Positions 42,934-51,860 of a DNA stretch of 64,000 nucleotides are shown in pieces (the stretch's first letter is position 1; each line of letters opens with the position of its first letter). Position numbers and translations under genes: made by a program. The notes below the pieces were generated by a model. The model worked only from the letters and a program-made list of their open reading frames with translations. It did not search any database and was not told the DNA's origin. Source of the stretch: a virus; the IMG/VR virus record IMGVR_UViG_3300042514_001858, positions 90,168 through 154,167 of that record. One strand, 5' to 3'.

Positions 42934-44385
42934 ATGAATATCCCACAAACTGATTTAAATGGCTCAAAAATGCAACGCGCAGTCGCTAAATGGCGTAAAG
43001 TGCTGGACTATAGCTCGAACTCGATTCCTGCTATCCAGAACGAACACGTCTATAAGACAACCGCTATGCTGCTTGAGAACCAAGAACAGTGGTGCTTTCA
43101 AGAATCAAACAACGCTGGTAGTAACGGCGTTTTTGGCGCAACGTCTTCCATTGGCAATGGTATCGCTAACAGCGACTCCTATGCTGCTGGTGATGCTCGT
43201 TTGCCAAAGATTCTGATTCCTATGATTAGACGTACTTTCCCAGAATTGATTTCTAATGAAATCGTCGGTGTCCAGCCAATGGGCGGTCCTGTCGGACTCG
43301 CCTTCGCTCTCCGTTATGCTTATCAAGGCGAAACCCTTGGTGCAGACGGTGTTGATGGCAAAGCATTCACCTCTACTTCCCGTGGCAACCAGCCTTGGGA
43401 TCAGTATGCAGGTGGTACAGGTCTTCCGAACGACGAAATGGGCTATCAATTACTGGACACACGTTTCACTGGCACATCTGCTGGTTTCCTCTCTGGTCAT
43501 GCTGAGTGGACATTCGCAGATCAAGACCGTGGTATTGCTGAACTATTGAGTAATTACGAATTGACAGGTAAAATCCCTCAAATCGAACTCAAGTTTGACA
43601 AAACTGCTGTTGAAGCTGGGACACGTAGACTTGCAACTCGTTGGAGTGTTGAGTTGGAACAAGACATCAAAAACATGAACGGCATCGATATCGATGGAGA
43701 ACTTACGAATGCTATGTCGTATGAGATCCAAGCTGAAATCGACCGTGAAGTTGTGATGCGTATGATCCAAACAGCCTTTAATGCTGGTGCTGGCGCAGGT
43801 TTCTCCATCTGGAGTCCTGTTAGTGCGGATGGTCGTTGGACTGCTGAAAGAAATATTACCTTCTATCAACGCCTTATTATCGAAAGTGGTCGTATGGCTG
43901 CTCGTAACCGTAGAGGTGCCGCTAACTTTGTTATCGCCACTCCTCGCGTTTGCAGCATCCTCGAAATGCTTCCTGACTTTAAGGTTTACGAAATCAACGG
44001 AACCGTTTCGACGGCTGGTGTTGGTATCGCAAAAGTTGGTACTGTTGGTAGCCGCTGGACGGTTTATCGTGATACTCGGACTGAAGTTCAGAACACTTCA
44101 CTCTATAGCCCTAACTACTACTCTGGTCAAACCAGCGGTGTAGAATATGCGCTATTGGGTTACAAAGGTTCTGAATACTATGACACAGGTATTATTTACT
44201 GCCCATACATCCCGATTATGGTGCAACGCACAATTGGACCGAATGATTTCGCTCCTCGCGTTGGACTCATGACCCGTTATGGTATTGTAAACAATATCTT
44301 CGGTGCTAATCTTTATTATCACCTGATCATTGTCAAAGGTCTTGGTACTGCGTTTACACCTGGTTCTGTTAGCACTTACCTGTAA
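42934..44385 (+). CDS. 23: Major capsid protein gp23
   Basis: A 483-residue HK97-fold capsid protein of T4 type. FPELISNEIVGVQPMGGPVGLAFALRYAY and the central TRWSVELEQDIKNMNGIDIDGELTNAMSYEIQAEIDREV are the usual conserved segments; ENITFYQRLI-like and NFVIATPRVCSILEMLPDF follow. In T4 the first 65 residues are removed by gp21; here an early L/I-x-E is not obvious, so the site is uncertain. No TAAATA box precedes the ATG. A strong terminator follows. Confidence 0.95.
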   Translation: MNIPQTDLNGSKMQRAVAKWRKVLDYSSNSIPAIQNEHVYKTTAMLLENQEQWCFQESNNAGSNGVFGATSSIGNGIANSDSYAAGDARLPKILIPMIRRTFPELISNEIVGVQPMGGPVGLAFALRYAYQGETLGADGVDGKAFTSTSRGNQPWDQYAGGTGLPNDEMGYQLLDTRFTGTSAGFLSGHAEWTFADQDRGIAELLSNYELTGKIPQIELKFDKTAVEAGTRRLATRWSVELEQDIKNMNGIDIDGELTNAMSYEIQAEIDREVVMRMIQTAFNAGAGAGFSIWSPVSADGRWTAERNITFYQRLIIESGRMAARNRRGAANFVIATPRVCSILEMLPDFKVYEINGTVSTAGVGIAKVGTVGSRWTVYRDTRTEVQNTSLYSPNYYSGQTSGVEYALLGYKGSEYYDTGIIYCPYIPIMVQRTIGPNDFAPRVGLMTRYGIVNNIFGANLYYHLIIVKGLGTAFTPGSVSTYL

Positions 44386-44416
44386 GTCTAATTTAGCAGA
44401 CACGCTGAACAAATTT

Positions 44417-44448
44417 GAAACCCGATGCACCGAAGAGCATCGGGTTTC
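44417..44448 (+). terminator. Intrinsic terminator after gene 23
   Basis: Perfect 12-bp stem: GAAACCCGATGC (44417-44428) and GCATCGGGTTTC (44437-44448), 8-nt loop. The U-tract is weak, but the stem is the strongest seen in the window. Confidence 0.85.
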
Positions 44449-44459
44449 CTCGTTTATAC

Positions 44460-44473
44460 GTTAAATAATATCA
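44460..44473 (+). promoter_or_regulatory. Late-type promoter before the ATG at 44474
   Basis: GTTAAATAATATCA; TAAATA 44462-44467, 6 nt to the ATG. Confidence 0.55.
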
Positions 44474-44998
44474 ATGCAATTATTCAATCAATTTTTCCAA
44501 ATCCACGAAAGTCTTGATAATCCATACCCTTGGAAGAATACGTTCAAAACCGAAGAAGTCGTAGATGATTGGGATGATAGTGGAGATGAATATCCCAAAG
44601 ATGTTCTTACACCAACTCAAATAATACATTTCAAAACAGATGAAGGTGTTCCATACATTTGGTATGCAAAGCAAAATAGATACAACGATAAATATTGGGA
44701 AATTGCATTCGGGATTGTTGAAAAAGATAAAGGAGATGGTGGCTATGAAACAAATATTGAAAAAACGGGAACAGGCAATGCATTTCGTGTATTCGCTACA
44801 GTAATTGAAATTACAAATTATTTCGTGGAATGGGATGGAGATAATTATGAAGTTCAAAATTTAACCTTTTCATCTAAAGGTAATAACCGAACATCTCTTT
44901 ATAAAAAATATCTAGTTCCCCGAATTGAAAATTTTGAAATATCTGATGAACAGAAAAATGGTGATGAAACAGAAATCCATCTTCAACGTAATTTCTAA
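44474..44998 (+). CDS. Conserved phage protein with targeting-like leader
   Basis: A 174-residue protein. The N-terminal MQLFNQFFQIHES is a targeting-like amphipathic helix. The body (IIHFKTDEGVPYIWYAKQN, WEIAFGIVE, GTGNAFRVFATVIEITNYFV, SKGNNRTSLYKKYL) belongs to a family often seen among T4-like and marine phage proteins of unknown role. It lies right after the capsid terminator with its own late-type box. Confidence 0.6.
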   Translation: MQLFNQFFQIHESLDNPYPWKNTFKTEEVVDDWDDSGDEYPKDVLTPTQIIHFKTDEGVPYIWYAKQNRYNDKYWEIAFGIVEKDKGDGGYETNIEKTGTGNAFRVFATVIEITNYFVEWDGDNYEVQNLTFSSKGNNRTSLYKKYLVPRIENFEISDEQKNGDETEIHLQRNF

Positions 44999-45014
44999 AA
45001 TTTGATCAATTTTG

Positions 45015-45026
45015 CTAAATAATAAT
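45015..45026 (+). promoter_or_regulatory. Late-type promoter abutting the ATG at 45027
   Basis: CTAAATAATAAT; TAAATA 45016-45021, 5 nt to the ATG. It decides the start over an upstream TTG at 45012. Confidence 0.65.
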
Positions 45027-45479
45027 ATGAGCATTTTTACGTTCCAACAAAACCTTCTTTCCGCTGAAAAAACTGGTAATCCTAATCTTACCAATACTAC
45101 ACTCTCCGCAACAGGTGTCACATTCCTATCTGGTGCTAACGTAGTTGTTGCAACTAGACAATTAGGTGTGGTATCTCTGTCCACTACTGATGTGGGTATT
45201 GCATTCGATCCTGTTGAATTTTCAGTAGGCTCTACAGTTAATACCGCATCTGCATTCTCCCTTGCTGCTTATCCAAGTGTCACGGTAAATGTTCTTGGTT
45301 CAAGATTTAATATTCCAGCATCGCTTCACAATACTCAAATGGCTATCGTGAATACTGATAATTCATATTCTGTGTTCCCATTCCTGAGTTCTGTCACGAC
45401 TGTTCCAACATCAGCATTCTCAGAAACCTTCTCTGTATCTACCCCTGATGCTCGTAGAAAGAGATTGCTAGGATATTAA
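45027..45479 (+). CDS. Small beta-rich virion protein, decoration-like candidate
   Basis: A 150-residue protein rich in Ser, Thr, Val and Ala, beta-strand-like throughout (VTFLSGANVVVATRQLGVVSLSTTDVG, SVTVNVLGSRFNIPAS). No name can be given. It is a single-gene unit with its own late promoter and terminator, so it is likely made in large amounts; near the capsid gene this suggests a capsid decoration or cement protein. That is inference from context only. Confidence 0.5.
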   Translation: MSIFTFQQNLLSAEKTGNPNLTNTTLSATGVTFLSGANVVVATRQLGVVSLSTTDVGIAFDPVEFSVGSTVNTASAFSLAAYPSVTVNVLGSRFNIPASLHNTQMAIVNTDNSYSVFPFLSSVTTVPTSAFSETFSVSTPDARRKRLLGY

Positions 45480-45512
45480 TAATAAGATACTTTTAATCTT
45501 TATTGGTATATG

Positions 45513-45539
45513 AAAGCACACGGTTGATTCGTGTGCTTT
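45513..45539 (+). terminator. Intrinsic terminator after the 45027 gene
   Basis: AAAGCACACG (45513-45522) pairs with CGTGTGCTTT (45530-45539), 7-nt loop, followed by T-rich sequence. Confidence 0.85.
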
Positions 45540-45543
45540 TCTC

Positions 45544-45555
45544 TTAAATAGTAAT
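45544..45555 (+). promoter_or_regulatory. Late-type promoter abutting the ATG at 45556
   Basis: TTAAATAGTAAT; TAAATA 45545-45550, 5 nt to the ATG. Confidence 0.55.
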
Positions 45556-46281
45556 ATGTATAATAGGGGAAGTGGTTCAGGCGCAGAATCCAAAAGAACT
45601 GACGAATCATTTTATAGTGGTATTGTCGTGAAGAACGATGATCCTTTGAAATTGAATAGAGTAAAAATTTATATTCCCGAATTATCTAACCAACCTTTTG
45701 ACAATTGGTTGGAAGAATACGATGAAATCAATGTTAAAATGGCAGGTGTCAATAATCCAACTGATAATTGGAACGACATTGCAATATTTAAAGAAATAGC
45801 CAATAACCTCCCATGGGCAGACCCATGCTACCCAATAATCGGTGAATCGGGAAATGCTCGATATTACCAAAACGATGAAGATAGTATTTCAACTATTTCT
45901 GATTGTAATTATGAAGAAGGGTTTCAAGTGAATGATGAAGAACCCCCAACATTACAAACGGGATCATTCTCACCAGCATTTATCTATGAAAACAAAGATA
46001 CCATTATGGGAGACGCTTTCAATAAACCAATTGATGTATTCTCTGTGAAGTGTAATACATATTCATTTGGTTACAAATCACAAAAATTTAGTAATAAAAC
46101 AAAGGGTATAATCGGTGTTCCTGAAGTTGGTTCTAAAGTATGGGTATTCCATTACATGGGAGATTTAAATTTCCCTGTTTATTTTGGTGTTATACAAGAT
46201 TACAGAAGCCTTACACTTATCAATAGAACTGATAATGAATCCAACATTTCTCCTTATTACCCATCTGACTTCGAAAATTAA
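45556..46281 (+). CDS. Baseplate hub OB-domain protein (gp5 N-terminal-like)
   Basis: A 241-residue protein. FYSGIVVKNDDPLKLNRVKIYIPEL is the start of the OB-fold hub domain seen in T4 gp5 and VgrG-like proteins, and NKTKGIIGVPEVGSKVWVFHYMGDLNFPVYFGVIQDY the end of the same barrel. No lysozyme domain is present. It is followed 2 nt later by a beta-helical spike protein, so the gp5 functions seem to be split between two genes. Confidence 0.68.
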   Translation: MYNRGSGSGAESKRTDESFYSGIVVKNDDPLKLNRVKIYIPELSNQPFDNWLEEYDEINVKMAGVNNPTDNWNDIAIFKEIANNLPWADPCYPIIGESGNARYYQNDEDSISTISDCNYEEGFQVNDEEPPTLQTGSFSPAFIYENKDTIMGDAFNKPIDVFSVKCNTYSFGYKSQKFSNKTKGIIGVPEVGSKVWVFHYMGDLNFPVYFGVIQDYRSLTLINRTDNESNISPYYPSDFEN

Positions 46282-46283
46282 TT

Positions 46284-47876
46284 ATGTCTAAAAAGAAATA
46301 TAGAAACCGCACAGTATTAAACCAAAGAGGGGGAGCAATTGTTATCAATAATACAACTGATAATGAATCTCTACATATTTCTCAAAGATCGGGTAGTAAT
46401 ATTCTATTGAATAATACTGTCAATTCTGAATTAGCGACAAATAATAAACAAACTCTAGTATTGAATGATAAATTTGATACCATAAAAGGAGATTCTAGTG
46501 AATTTGTAGTAGGTGGGAAAAACGAAAGAGTTGGTGGCACGGTTTACAATTATAAAGGATTTATAGATGAATCAGAAATTCAAGCATTCCAAGAGTGGAA
46601 AGATTTAGTAAAACCAATTGCTGATAATAATTCAAAATTTAAAATAAAAAGAGGTGGATTATCATTACCTAATGGTGTATCCAGTTCTCCATCGGGAACT
46701 CGCGATGACAATCCCGTGATAGGTTCTAAAGTATTCGTAGTTGAAAATAAATTTGGAGGTTACACCAAATTACCATATAGAACATCTAAGAGTGATGAAG
46801 TCACTGCTTATACACCAGTTCCAGAGAGGACGGGAAATCCAGCAAAAGAAGATTCTATCACATTACAAAATATCGAAAAGAGTGCTGGTGGTGCTGGATC
46901 TCAAGCTCCAGGTGTTTTAGAATTTGGTGCTTCCAAATCTGCTGCAACCGAAAATGGTGAATGGGAGAAAGATCAAGATGCATTGGACATCGACAAACAA
47001 TTTTTAGATGCTCAGGAACAATTAACCAAGATTGAAGAAAAAATGGGTGATGGTGGGGATGAACATCTTATCACTAAAAGAAATAAATTTGAAACAATTG
47101 GAGCAGTATTCAACGATTTACCATCAGTTCGCATTGATGAAAAAGGTAGAAGTCAACCATTTGAAATGTTAGTATCCGATAAAGGAATTTATAAAAATCA
47201 TGATTATGTTCCTTTAGTCGAAGAAGTTGATAACTCTTCCAATTTTCCTTGTGGGAAGGATCACGTAATTGTTGGAAATTCTTTCAGTAGAATTGTGGGA
47301 TCAGGGGGTATATCTCTGAAAACCACTGGTTCTTTTGAAATGGGAGGAACTGTTTTACGAGGTGGTTTCAAACAAATTAATTTAAATGCTTCCCATGGTG
47401 TTCACATTGCTTCAGAGAGTAATCTAGAATTACAATCTTTAAAGACAATCGTTCTTCGGACAAATAGACAAGTGTATGTCGAATCTTCCATGGGAATTAA
47501 AAATAATTTAATTGTAGGGGGTGGATTGGCAGTAGAGGGGGAAACATACCTCCAACATGTTACCGCCCCCTTGGAGGTGCAGCAAACAGAGAATACGGTA
47601 GTGCTTGGTAAATTTGCTATCGATCAAGATCGTAGATTGATTATTGGTGAATGTAATATTGCAGGGGAATTTTACCCAGTCTATGCTAAAGCAACTGATG
47701 ATTTAATTGTGACTTATCCACATAGTCACCATTTCAATAATATTCCTCTCAAACTTATGGAATCTAATGAGGATGTTCGTAAAGATGCTCACAATAATAA
47801 AATAAATGCGCATAACACTGTTGCTCAGTCCTATGCGCAATTACACGAGAAGAAAATACCTGTTAAAATTAATTAA
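46284..47876 (+). CDS. Baseplate spike/needle protein (gp5 C-terminal-like)
   Basis: A 530-residue protein with a repetitive beta-solenoid pattern. Short strands ending in Gly/Asn run from GGAIVINNTT through SEFVVGGKNERVGGTVYNYKG, then a linker, and later SGGISLKTTGSFEMGG, INLNASHGVHIASESNLELQSLKTIVLRTNRQVYVESS, much like the triple-stranded needle of T4 gp5 and VgrG. The C-terminus has PHSHHFNNIPL, a possible metal-binding tip. Probably the membrane-puncturing needle. Stop codons overlap those of nrdA on the other strand. Confidence 0.6.
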   Translation: MSKKKYRNRTVLNQRGGAIVINNTTDNESLHISQRSGSNILLNNTVNSELATNNKQTLVLNDKFDTIKGDSSEFVVGGKNERVGGTVYNYKGFIDESEIQAFQEWKDLVKPIADNNSKFKIKRGGLSLPNGVSSSPSGTRDDNPVIGSKVFVVENKFGGYTKLPYRTSKSDEVTAYTPVPERTGNPAKEDSITLQNIEKSAGGAGSQAPGVLEFGASKSAATENGEWEKDQDALDIDKQFLDAQEQLTKIEEKMGDGGDEHLITKRNKFETIGAVFNDLPSVRIDEKGRSQPFEMLVSDKGIYKNHDYVPLVEEVDNSSNFPCGKDHVIVGNSFSRIVGSGGISLKTTGSFEMGGTVLRGGFKQINLNASHGVHIASESNLELQSLKTIVLRTNRQVYVESSMGIKNNLIVGGGLAVEGETYLQHVTAPLEVQQTENTVVLGKFAIDQDRRLIIGECNIAGEFYPVYAKATDDLIVTYPHSHHFNNIPLKLMESNEDVRKDAHNNKINAHNTVAQSYAQLHEKKIPVKIN

Positions 47877-49582
47877 CCCTCGCAGGATTTACAGTTCATA
47901 ATCGATCTAGCCAGATTTTGTGCTGGATTAGAGCTTCTTTGATAATACAACCCTTTAATACCCTGCTCCCAAGCAAAAATCATCAGTTCATTGACTTCTT
48001 TTAATTTGGTGTTTGGGGGAATTGTGATGTTTAGAGACTGACCCTGATCGATATATTTTTGTCTTTGTGCTGCCTGAATAATGATTTCCTTTTGGGAGAT
48101 TTCACCAAACGTCTTGAACACATCTTTTTCATCTTGTGAGAGAAAATCTAAATGCTGAACACTGCCACCGTGAGTAAGAATTGATTTCCATGTGACGGAA
48201 TCATTCTTACCTTTACATTGAAGCAAATTCATAAGGTATGGATTCTTATATGTGAAGTTTCCTTTGGCAAGAGCTTTTACAAAATAACAACTGTTCAAAG
48301 GTTCAATCGATGGTGATGTTTGACCAAGGATAAAGCTACTAGATGTTGTTGGTGCTACTGCGAGAGTGGTAACATTTCTGCGACCATATCCTTCGAGAAG
48401 TGGTGCTTCCCCAAAAATCTTCGCCAATTCTTCTGTTGCATGATCTGCCTTTGTTCTGATGTGACTCCAGATATCAATATTCAAAAACTTAGCGTCCATA
48501 GACTCCCATGGAATCATCTTCGACTGAAGAAGAGAGTGCCACCCAAGAACCCCAACACCAAGAGCGCGTTGGTTGATTGCAAACTTACGAGGTGCTTCCA
48601 TAAACTCTAACCCCTTTGTTTTATTGATGAATTCTGTCATCACAGCATCCAAGAAATATACCAACGTTTCAACAGCATCTGTATCTTTCCAATTTTCCCA
48701 CTCTTCAAGATTTAGAGATGACAAATCACATACGAACGATTCGTCTTCAGAATTACTCAGAGCGATTTCGTTACAAAGATTTTGGTGATGGATTTTTAAT
48801 CCTTTATCTTTATAAACTTGGGGTGCATTGTTGTTGAGCGTATCTGTGAATGAAATGTATGGGTATCCACTCTCTGCTCTCTTCTTGATTACCAGTGACC
48901 AGATTTTTCTAGCTTGTTTATCGCCATCGATCATCTTTTGCATCCATTCATCAGAAACACATACGCCGATAGACATATCCTGAATAGCGTTACCCTCAGA
49001 TTTAATTTTTAAGAATTCCTCGATATCTGGGTGATCGATTGGAAGATAAGCTGCCATACTACCACGACGAACGTTTCCTTGAGAAACTACTCCCATAAGC
49101 TTATCAAATAATTCAAGACTATAATCCAATTTATGAATTGGTGTTCCTGCGAGATAATTGAGTCTTTCCGATATTTCCATGAAATGAACTGCTCCAGTAG
49201 ATGATCCACCAGAAGAAATTGGTTCTCCTCTTCCTCTCAATTCTCCAAAATATGCAGATGTTCCACCTCCCATTTTTGTCATGATTGCAATCTCTGAAGA
49301 CTTTCTAGCGATTCCCGCCATCGTATCGGGAATATAGCTCCCAAAGCATGAAATTGGCAATCCTCTTTCACGACCAAAGTTGCTCCAGATCGGTGATGCT
49401 AGAGAATATGCTCCCATATGTAAGTAAGCCTCGAATTTGTCAGCAAACCCATCAAGCCCTAAAAGTTTTTCTGCTGCTTCTGCAATGTCTCTCATCCGTT
49501 GTTCTGGAGTTTCCCCTTCCAACAGATATCCTCTTTCTAGAAATTTTCTAGAGTCTTCGTTTAACCATTTTATATTACTCAT
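47873..49582 (-). CDS. nrdA: Class I ribonucleotide reductase alpha subunit
   Basis: A 569-residue catalytic subunit. FGSYIPDTMAGI, GGGTSAYFGELRGRGEPISSGG and NLCNEIAL..SEDESFVCDLSSLNLE carry the active-site cysteines and the N-C-E triad; GLYYQRSS holds the Tyr pair of the radical pathway, and the C-terminus ends CKSC, the redox pair. It lacks the N-terminal ATP-cone of longer enzymes, so overall-activity control by dATP is probably absent. 11 nt upstream is nrdB; the two form a leftward pair. Confidence 0.93.
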   Translation of the reverse strand: MSNIKWLNEDSRKFLERGYLLEGETPEQRMRDIAEAAEKLLGLDGFADKFEAYLHMGAYSLASPIWSNFGRERGLPISCFGSYIPDTMAGIARKSSEIAIMTKMGGGTSAYFGELRGRGEPISSGGSSTGAVHFMEISERLNYLAGTPIHKLDYSLELFDKLMGVVSQGNVRRGSMAAYLPIDHPDIEEFLKIKSEGNAIQDMSIGVCVSDEWMQKMIDGDKQARKIWSLVIKKRAESGYPYISFTDTLNNNAPQVYKDKGLKIHHQNLCNEIALSNSEDESFVCDLSSLNLEEWENWKDTDAVETLVYFLDAVMTEFINKTKGLEFMEAPRKFAINQRALGVGVLGWHSLLQSKMIPWESMDAKFLNIDIWSHIRTKADHATEELAKIFGEAPLLEGYGRRNVTTLAVAPTTSSSFILGQTSPSIEPLNSCYFVKALAKGNFTYKNPYLMNLLQCKGKNDSVTWKSILTHGGSVQHLDFLSQDEKDVFKTFGEISQKEIIIQAAQRQKYIDQGQSLNITIPPNTKLKEVNELMIFAWEQGIKGLYYQRSSNPAQNLARSIMNCKSCEG

Positions 49583-49593
49583 GTTTATATATT

Positions 49594-50568
49594 TTAAAAT
49601 AACTCGTCTTCGTCAAATGCTTGATTTTTCTTGGAATATTCTGTGGGCTTACCGTGGAAAAAATCAACCATACTGTTACCAAGCAATTGCTCATCAAACC
49701 ACATTGTATCACCAATTAGCGTTTCGTCAATATCAAAAGCTTTGGAAAATCCAATCTGGATCAACGACTCGTTGATTCGACTCTTGATCAACTCTTTTAG
49801 TAATGGTGCTGATAATCCTTCTTCATCGATACCATTAACCATCCAGTCAATAATTTTGGACTCTGCGTTGAAAGCTTCTTGTGATTCTTGGATGATTTTC
49901 TCTTCGAATTCTTCGTCAAAAAGTTCTGGACATTCTTCTCTGATCGTATTGATGATCTTGATACCTACTAAGGCATGTATAAGTTCTTCGTTTCGTGTGT
50001 AGCAAACTTGTTGATTGGTATCTTTCAGAACATTTTTCTTGGTGTTGAACCAATTGATAACGTAAAATTGTGAGAACAGAGAAACGTTTTCAACAAACAA
50101 AGTGAACAACACCAAGGCATATAGATATTGTTTTTTTGAATCTTTGTAGAATCGGTGTGTATATTTTTTCAAATACTTGACCCTACCTTGAATCCAATCC
50201 AACTTTAGATTTTCCTCAAACACATCATTCAGTTCCAATACATCCAATAGACGTTCATATGCATTGTTATGGATCACCTCAACATTTGCCATAACGAACC
50301 CCAAATCCTGTAAAGATGGATGTGGTAAATTGTCTCCAAGCTTGCTCCAGAAAGTTTTTACAGCTACTTCTATCTGTCCAATAGCTGATAGTGTTCGGAT
50401 GATGATCTCTCGCTCTTGGTCGTTTAAAACAGTTTTAAATTGATGTAGATCGCTCTTAAATGAAAACTCTTTGTCTGTCCAGAAACCATTATGCATAGCT
50501 TCAATAAACTGTTCTGTCCATGGGTATTTGTTTGGTTTTCTACTAATTTGTTCGTCAAAAATGCTCAT
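49594..50568 (-). CDS. nrdB: Class I ribonucleotide reductase beta subunit
   Basis: A 324-residue radical-carrying subunit. The metal ligands appear as IEVAVKTFW, VEVIHNNAYERLL (E-x-x-H and radical Tyr), ENVSLFSQF and NEELIHALVG. The IEVAVKTFW segment resembles NrdB of Bacteroidota more than that of T4, a hint at the host lineage. Together with NrdA it makes dNDPs for phage replication. Confidence 0.93.
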   Translation of the reverse strand: MSIFDEQISRKPNKYPWTEQFIEAMHNGFWTDKEFSFKSDLHQFKTVLNDQEREIIIRTLSAIGQIEVAVKTFWSKLGDNLPHPSLQDLGFVMANVEVIHNNAYERLLDVLELNDVFEENLKLDWIQGRVKYLKKYTHRFYKDSKKQYLYALVLFTLFVENVSLFSQFYVINWFNTKKNVLKDTNQQVCYTRNEELIHALVGIKIINTIREECPELFDEEFEEKIIQESQEAFNAESKIIDWMVNGIDEEGLSAPLLKELIKSRINESLIQIGFSKAFDIDETLIGDTMWFDEQLLGNSMVDFFHGKPTEYSKKNQAFDEDELF

Positions 50569-50634
50569 AATTGTCTATTACTTATCCTCTGCTTTCTCTC
50601 GTTTTTCTTTTAATTTTTTTTGGTTCGTTTTGCT

Positions 50635-50662
50635 AAATATACCACGAACTAAAAAAAATCAA
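50635..50662 (-). promoter_or_regulatory. Possible sigma70-like promoter for nrdB-nrdA
   Basis: On the minus strand TTGATT (50662-50657) is followed after 15 nt by TATATT (50641-50636), about 67 nt before the nrdB ATG. Confidence 0.3.
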
Positions 50663-50671
50663 CCCCCTTTT

Positions 50672-51310
50672 TTAGAGAATTTCATCGATGATCCCATAAT
50701 CAAGACATTCTTGAGCATCCAACCAAATATCTCTCTTCATAAGATCATCCAATTTTTTCATTGGAACTTTGGTGTGTTTTTTATAAAAATCTTTGAGAAC
50801 TTTCATCAATTTAGTGCATGTGGCGATTTCATCCTCCATTTCTGAGAACTTACCATAGACACCAGAACTTAATTGGTGAATGAGGAAATGAGCATGTTGT
50901 CCCATATATCTTTTATGACCACTTAAACTAATCAGAGTTCCAGCGGATGCGGTATTACCATCGACATATGTGTAGACTTTAGATTTTAATCTACGGATTG
51001 TATCGACAGTAGAAAATGCTGCAAAAATAACACCTCCAAAGGTATTAAGATGGAGATGGATGATAGGTTCATAATTATCATCAAAGATTTTAATACTTTG
51101 TAATTTACAATCCAATTCGAGTAAAACACGGTTTAATTCCAAAACAGATCCTTCATCAATATCAGCATAGAATAAAATTTTATTATTAATAACTCGAATA
51201 CCACTATTAACGGTTGCTTGTTCTTCATTTGCAGATGTTATGATGATATTTGGTATATTTGAGTTATTTTCCTCTTTTTCCTCCTCGTTTCGATATCCCC
51301 ACCTTTTCAT
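50672..51310 (-). CDS. ClpP-like serine protease
   Basis: A 212-residue ClpP-family protein. LNTFGGVIFAAFSTVDTIR, then GNTASAGTLISLSG (catalytic Ser) and HAHFLIHQLSSG (catalytic His), with a C-terminal WLDAQECLDYGIIDEIL, are as in ClpP. There is a non-catalytic N-terminal stretch of ~45 acidic residues. Phage ClpP-like proteins may act in virion maturation or substitute for host ClpP; which applies cannot be read here. A late-type box with 7-nt spacing precedes it. Confidence 0.82.
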   Translation of the reverse strand: MKRWGYRNEEEKEENNSNIPNIIITSANEEQATVNSGIRVINNKILFYADIDEGSVLELNRVLLELDCKLQSIKIFDDNYEPIIHLHLNTFGGVIFAAFSTVDTIRRLKSKVYTYVDGNTASAGTLISLSGHKRYMGQHAHFLIHQLSSGVYGKFSEMEDEIATCTKLMKVLKDFYKKHTKVPMKKLDDLMKRDIWLDAQECLDYGIIDEIL

Positions 51311-51324
51311 ATAACATTATTTAA
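51311..51324 (-). promoter_or_regulatory. Late-type box before the ClpP-like gene
   Basis: GTTAAATAATGTTAT; TAAATA (51323-51318), 7 nt to the ATG at 51310. The rightward promoter at 51347 is 24 nt away. Confidence 0.45.
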
Positions 51325-51346
51325 CATTGAAATCTATGTTATCAAA

Positions 51347-51358
51347 TTAAATAATATT
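51347..51358 (+). promoter_or_regulatory. Late-type promoter abutting the ATG at 51359
   Basis: TTAAATAATATT; TAAATA 51348-51353, 5 nt to the ATG. Confidence 0.6.
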
Positions 51359-51676
51359 ATGGATAAATTTTTACAACAAATCTATACTGATTTGATTTTG
51401 GAATATCAAAGTGGTTTCAACCCACCCCAAAGAGTGCCAAAGCAAGAAGTTCCTCAAGAAGCGGGAACTAAATTGTCTTACAATAAACAAATAATTGGAA
51501 TAGCACCACCGATGGTGACTTCCCACGTTTATGGTGAGCAAGAAGAAGAATTGGGAGGAATTTTAAAAATTATCCAAGATGTTGAAGATGAATATATCGG
51601 AGATTCCCCAATTAATAATGCTGTCAGATTAGCACTTGGAACATTGAGAGAAAAATTGGATAAATCGAATAAGTAA
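51359..51676 (+). CDS. Hypothetical head-targeted candidate
   Basis: A 105-residue protein. MDKFLQQIYTDLILEYQSG is a targeting-like helix with an ILE site. The remainder is partly disordered (NPPQRVPKQEVPQEAG) with an acidic helical C-terminus. No known domain. Late-type promoter. Confidence 0.55.
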   Translation: MDKFLQQIYTDLILEYQSGFNPPQRVPKQEVPQEAGTKLSYNKQIIGIAPPMVTSHVYGEQEEELGGILKIIQDVEDEYIGDSPINNAVRLALGTLREKLDKSNK

Positions 51677-51683
51677 TATTGTC

Positions 51684-51845
51684 ATGAAAAAATTAATTTT
51701 AGCATTTGTAAGTGTATTCTTGTTTAATTCTTGTGGAGTTCCTTTTAAATTGGAATCCCCCAATGGCATATTCCGTAAAAGTGAAGACGGTTCCGTATTT
51801 TTCGGGTATAAGTTTGAAAAACCAACGGTTTCTGATGGAAAATAA
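51684..51845 (+). CDS. Small lipoprotein (possible lysis component)
   Basis: A 53-residue frame (ATG 51684 to TAA 51845). MKKLILAFVSVFLFNSC is a lipoprotein signal peptide whose cysteine at residue 17 follows a Phe-Asn-Ser lipobox, and about 36 residues remain after it. Its position beside the amidase (convergent) suggests an outer-spanin-like or other lysis role, but lipoproteins of this size can be many things. It follows the 51359 gene by 7 nt. Confidence 0.55.
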   Translation: MKKLILAFVSVFLFNSCGVPFKLESPNGIFRKSEDGSVFFGYKFEKPTVSDGK

Positions 51846-51860
51846 CCATCACAAACATAT

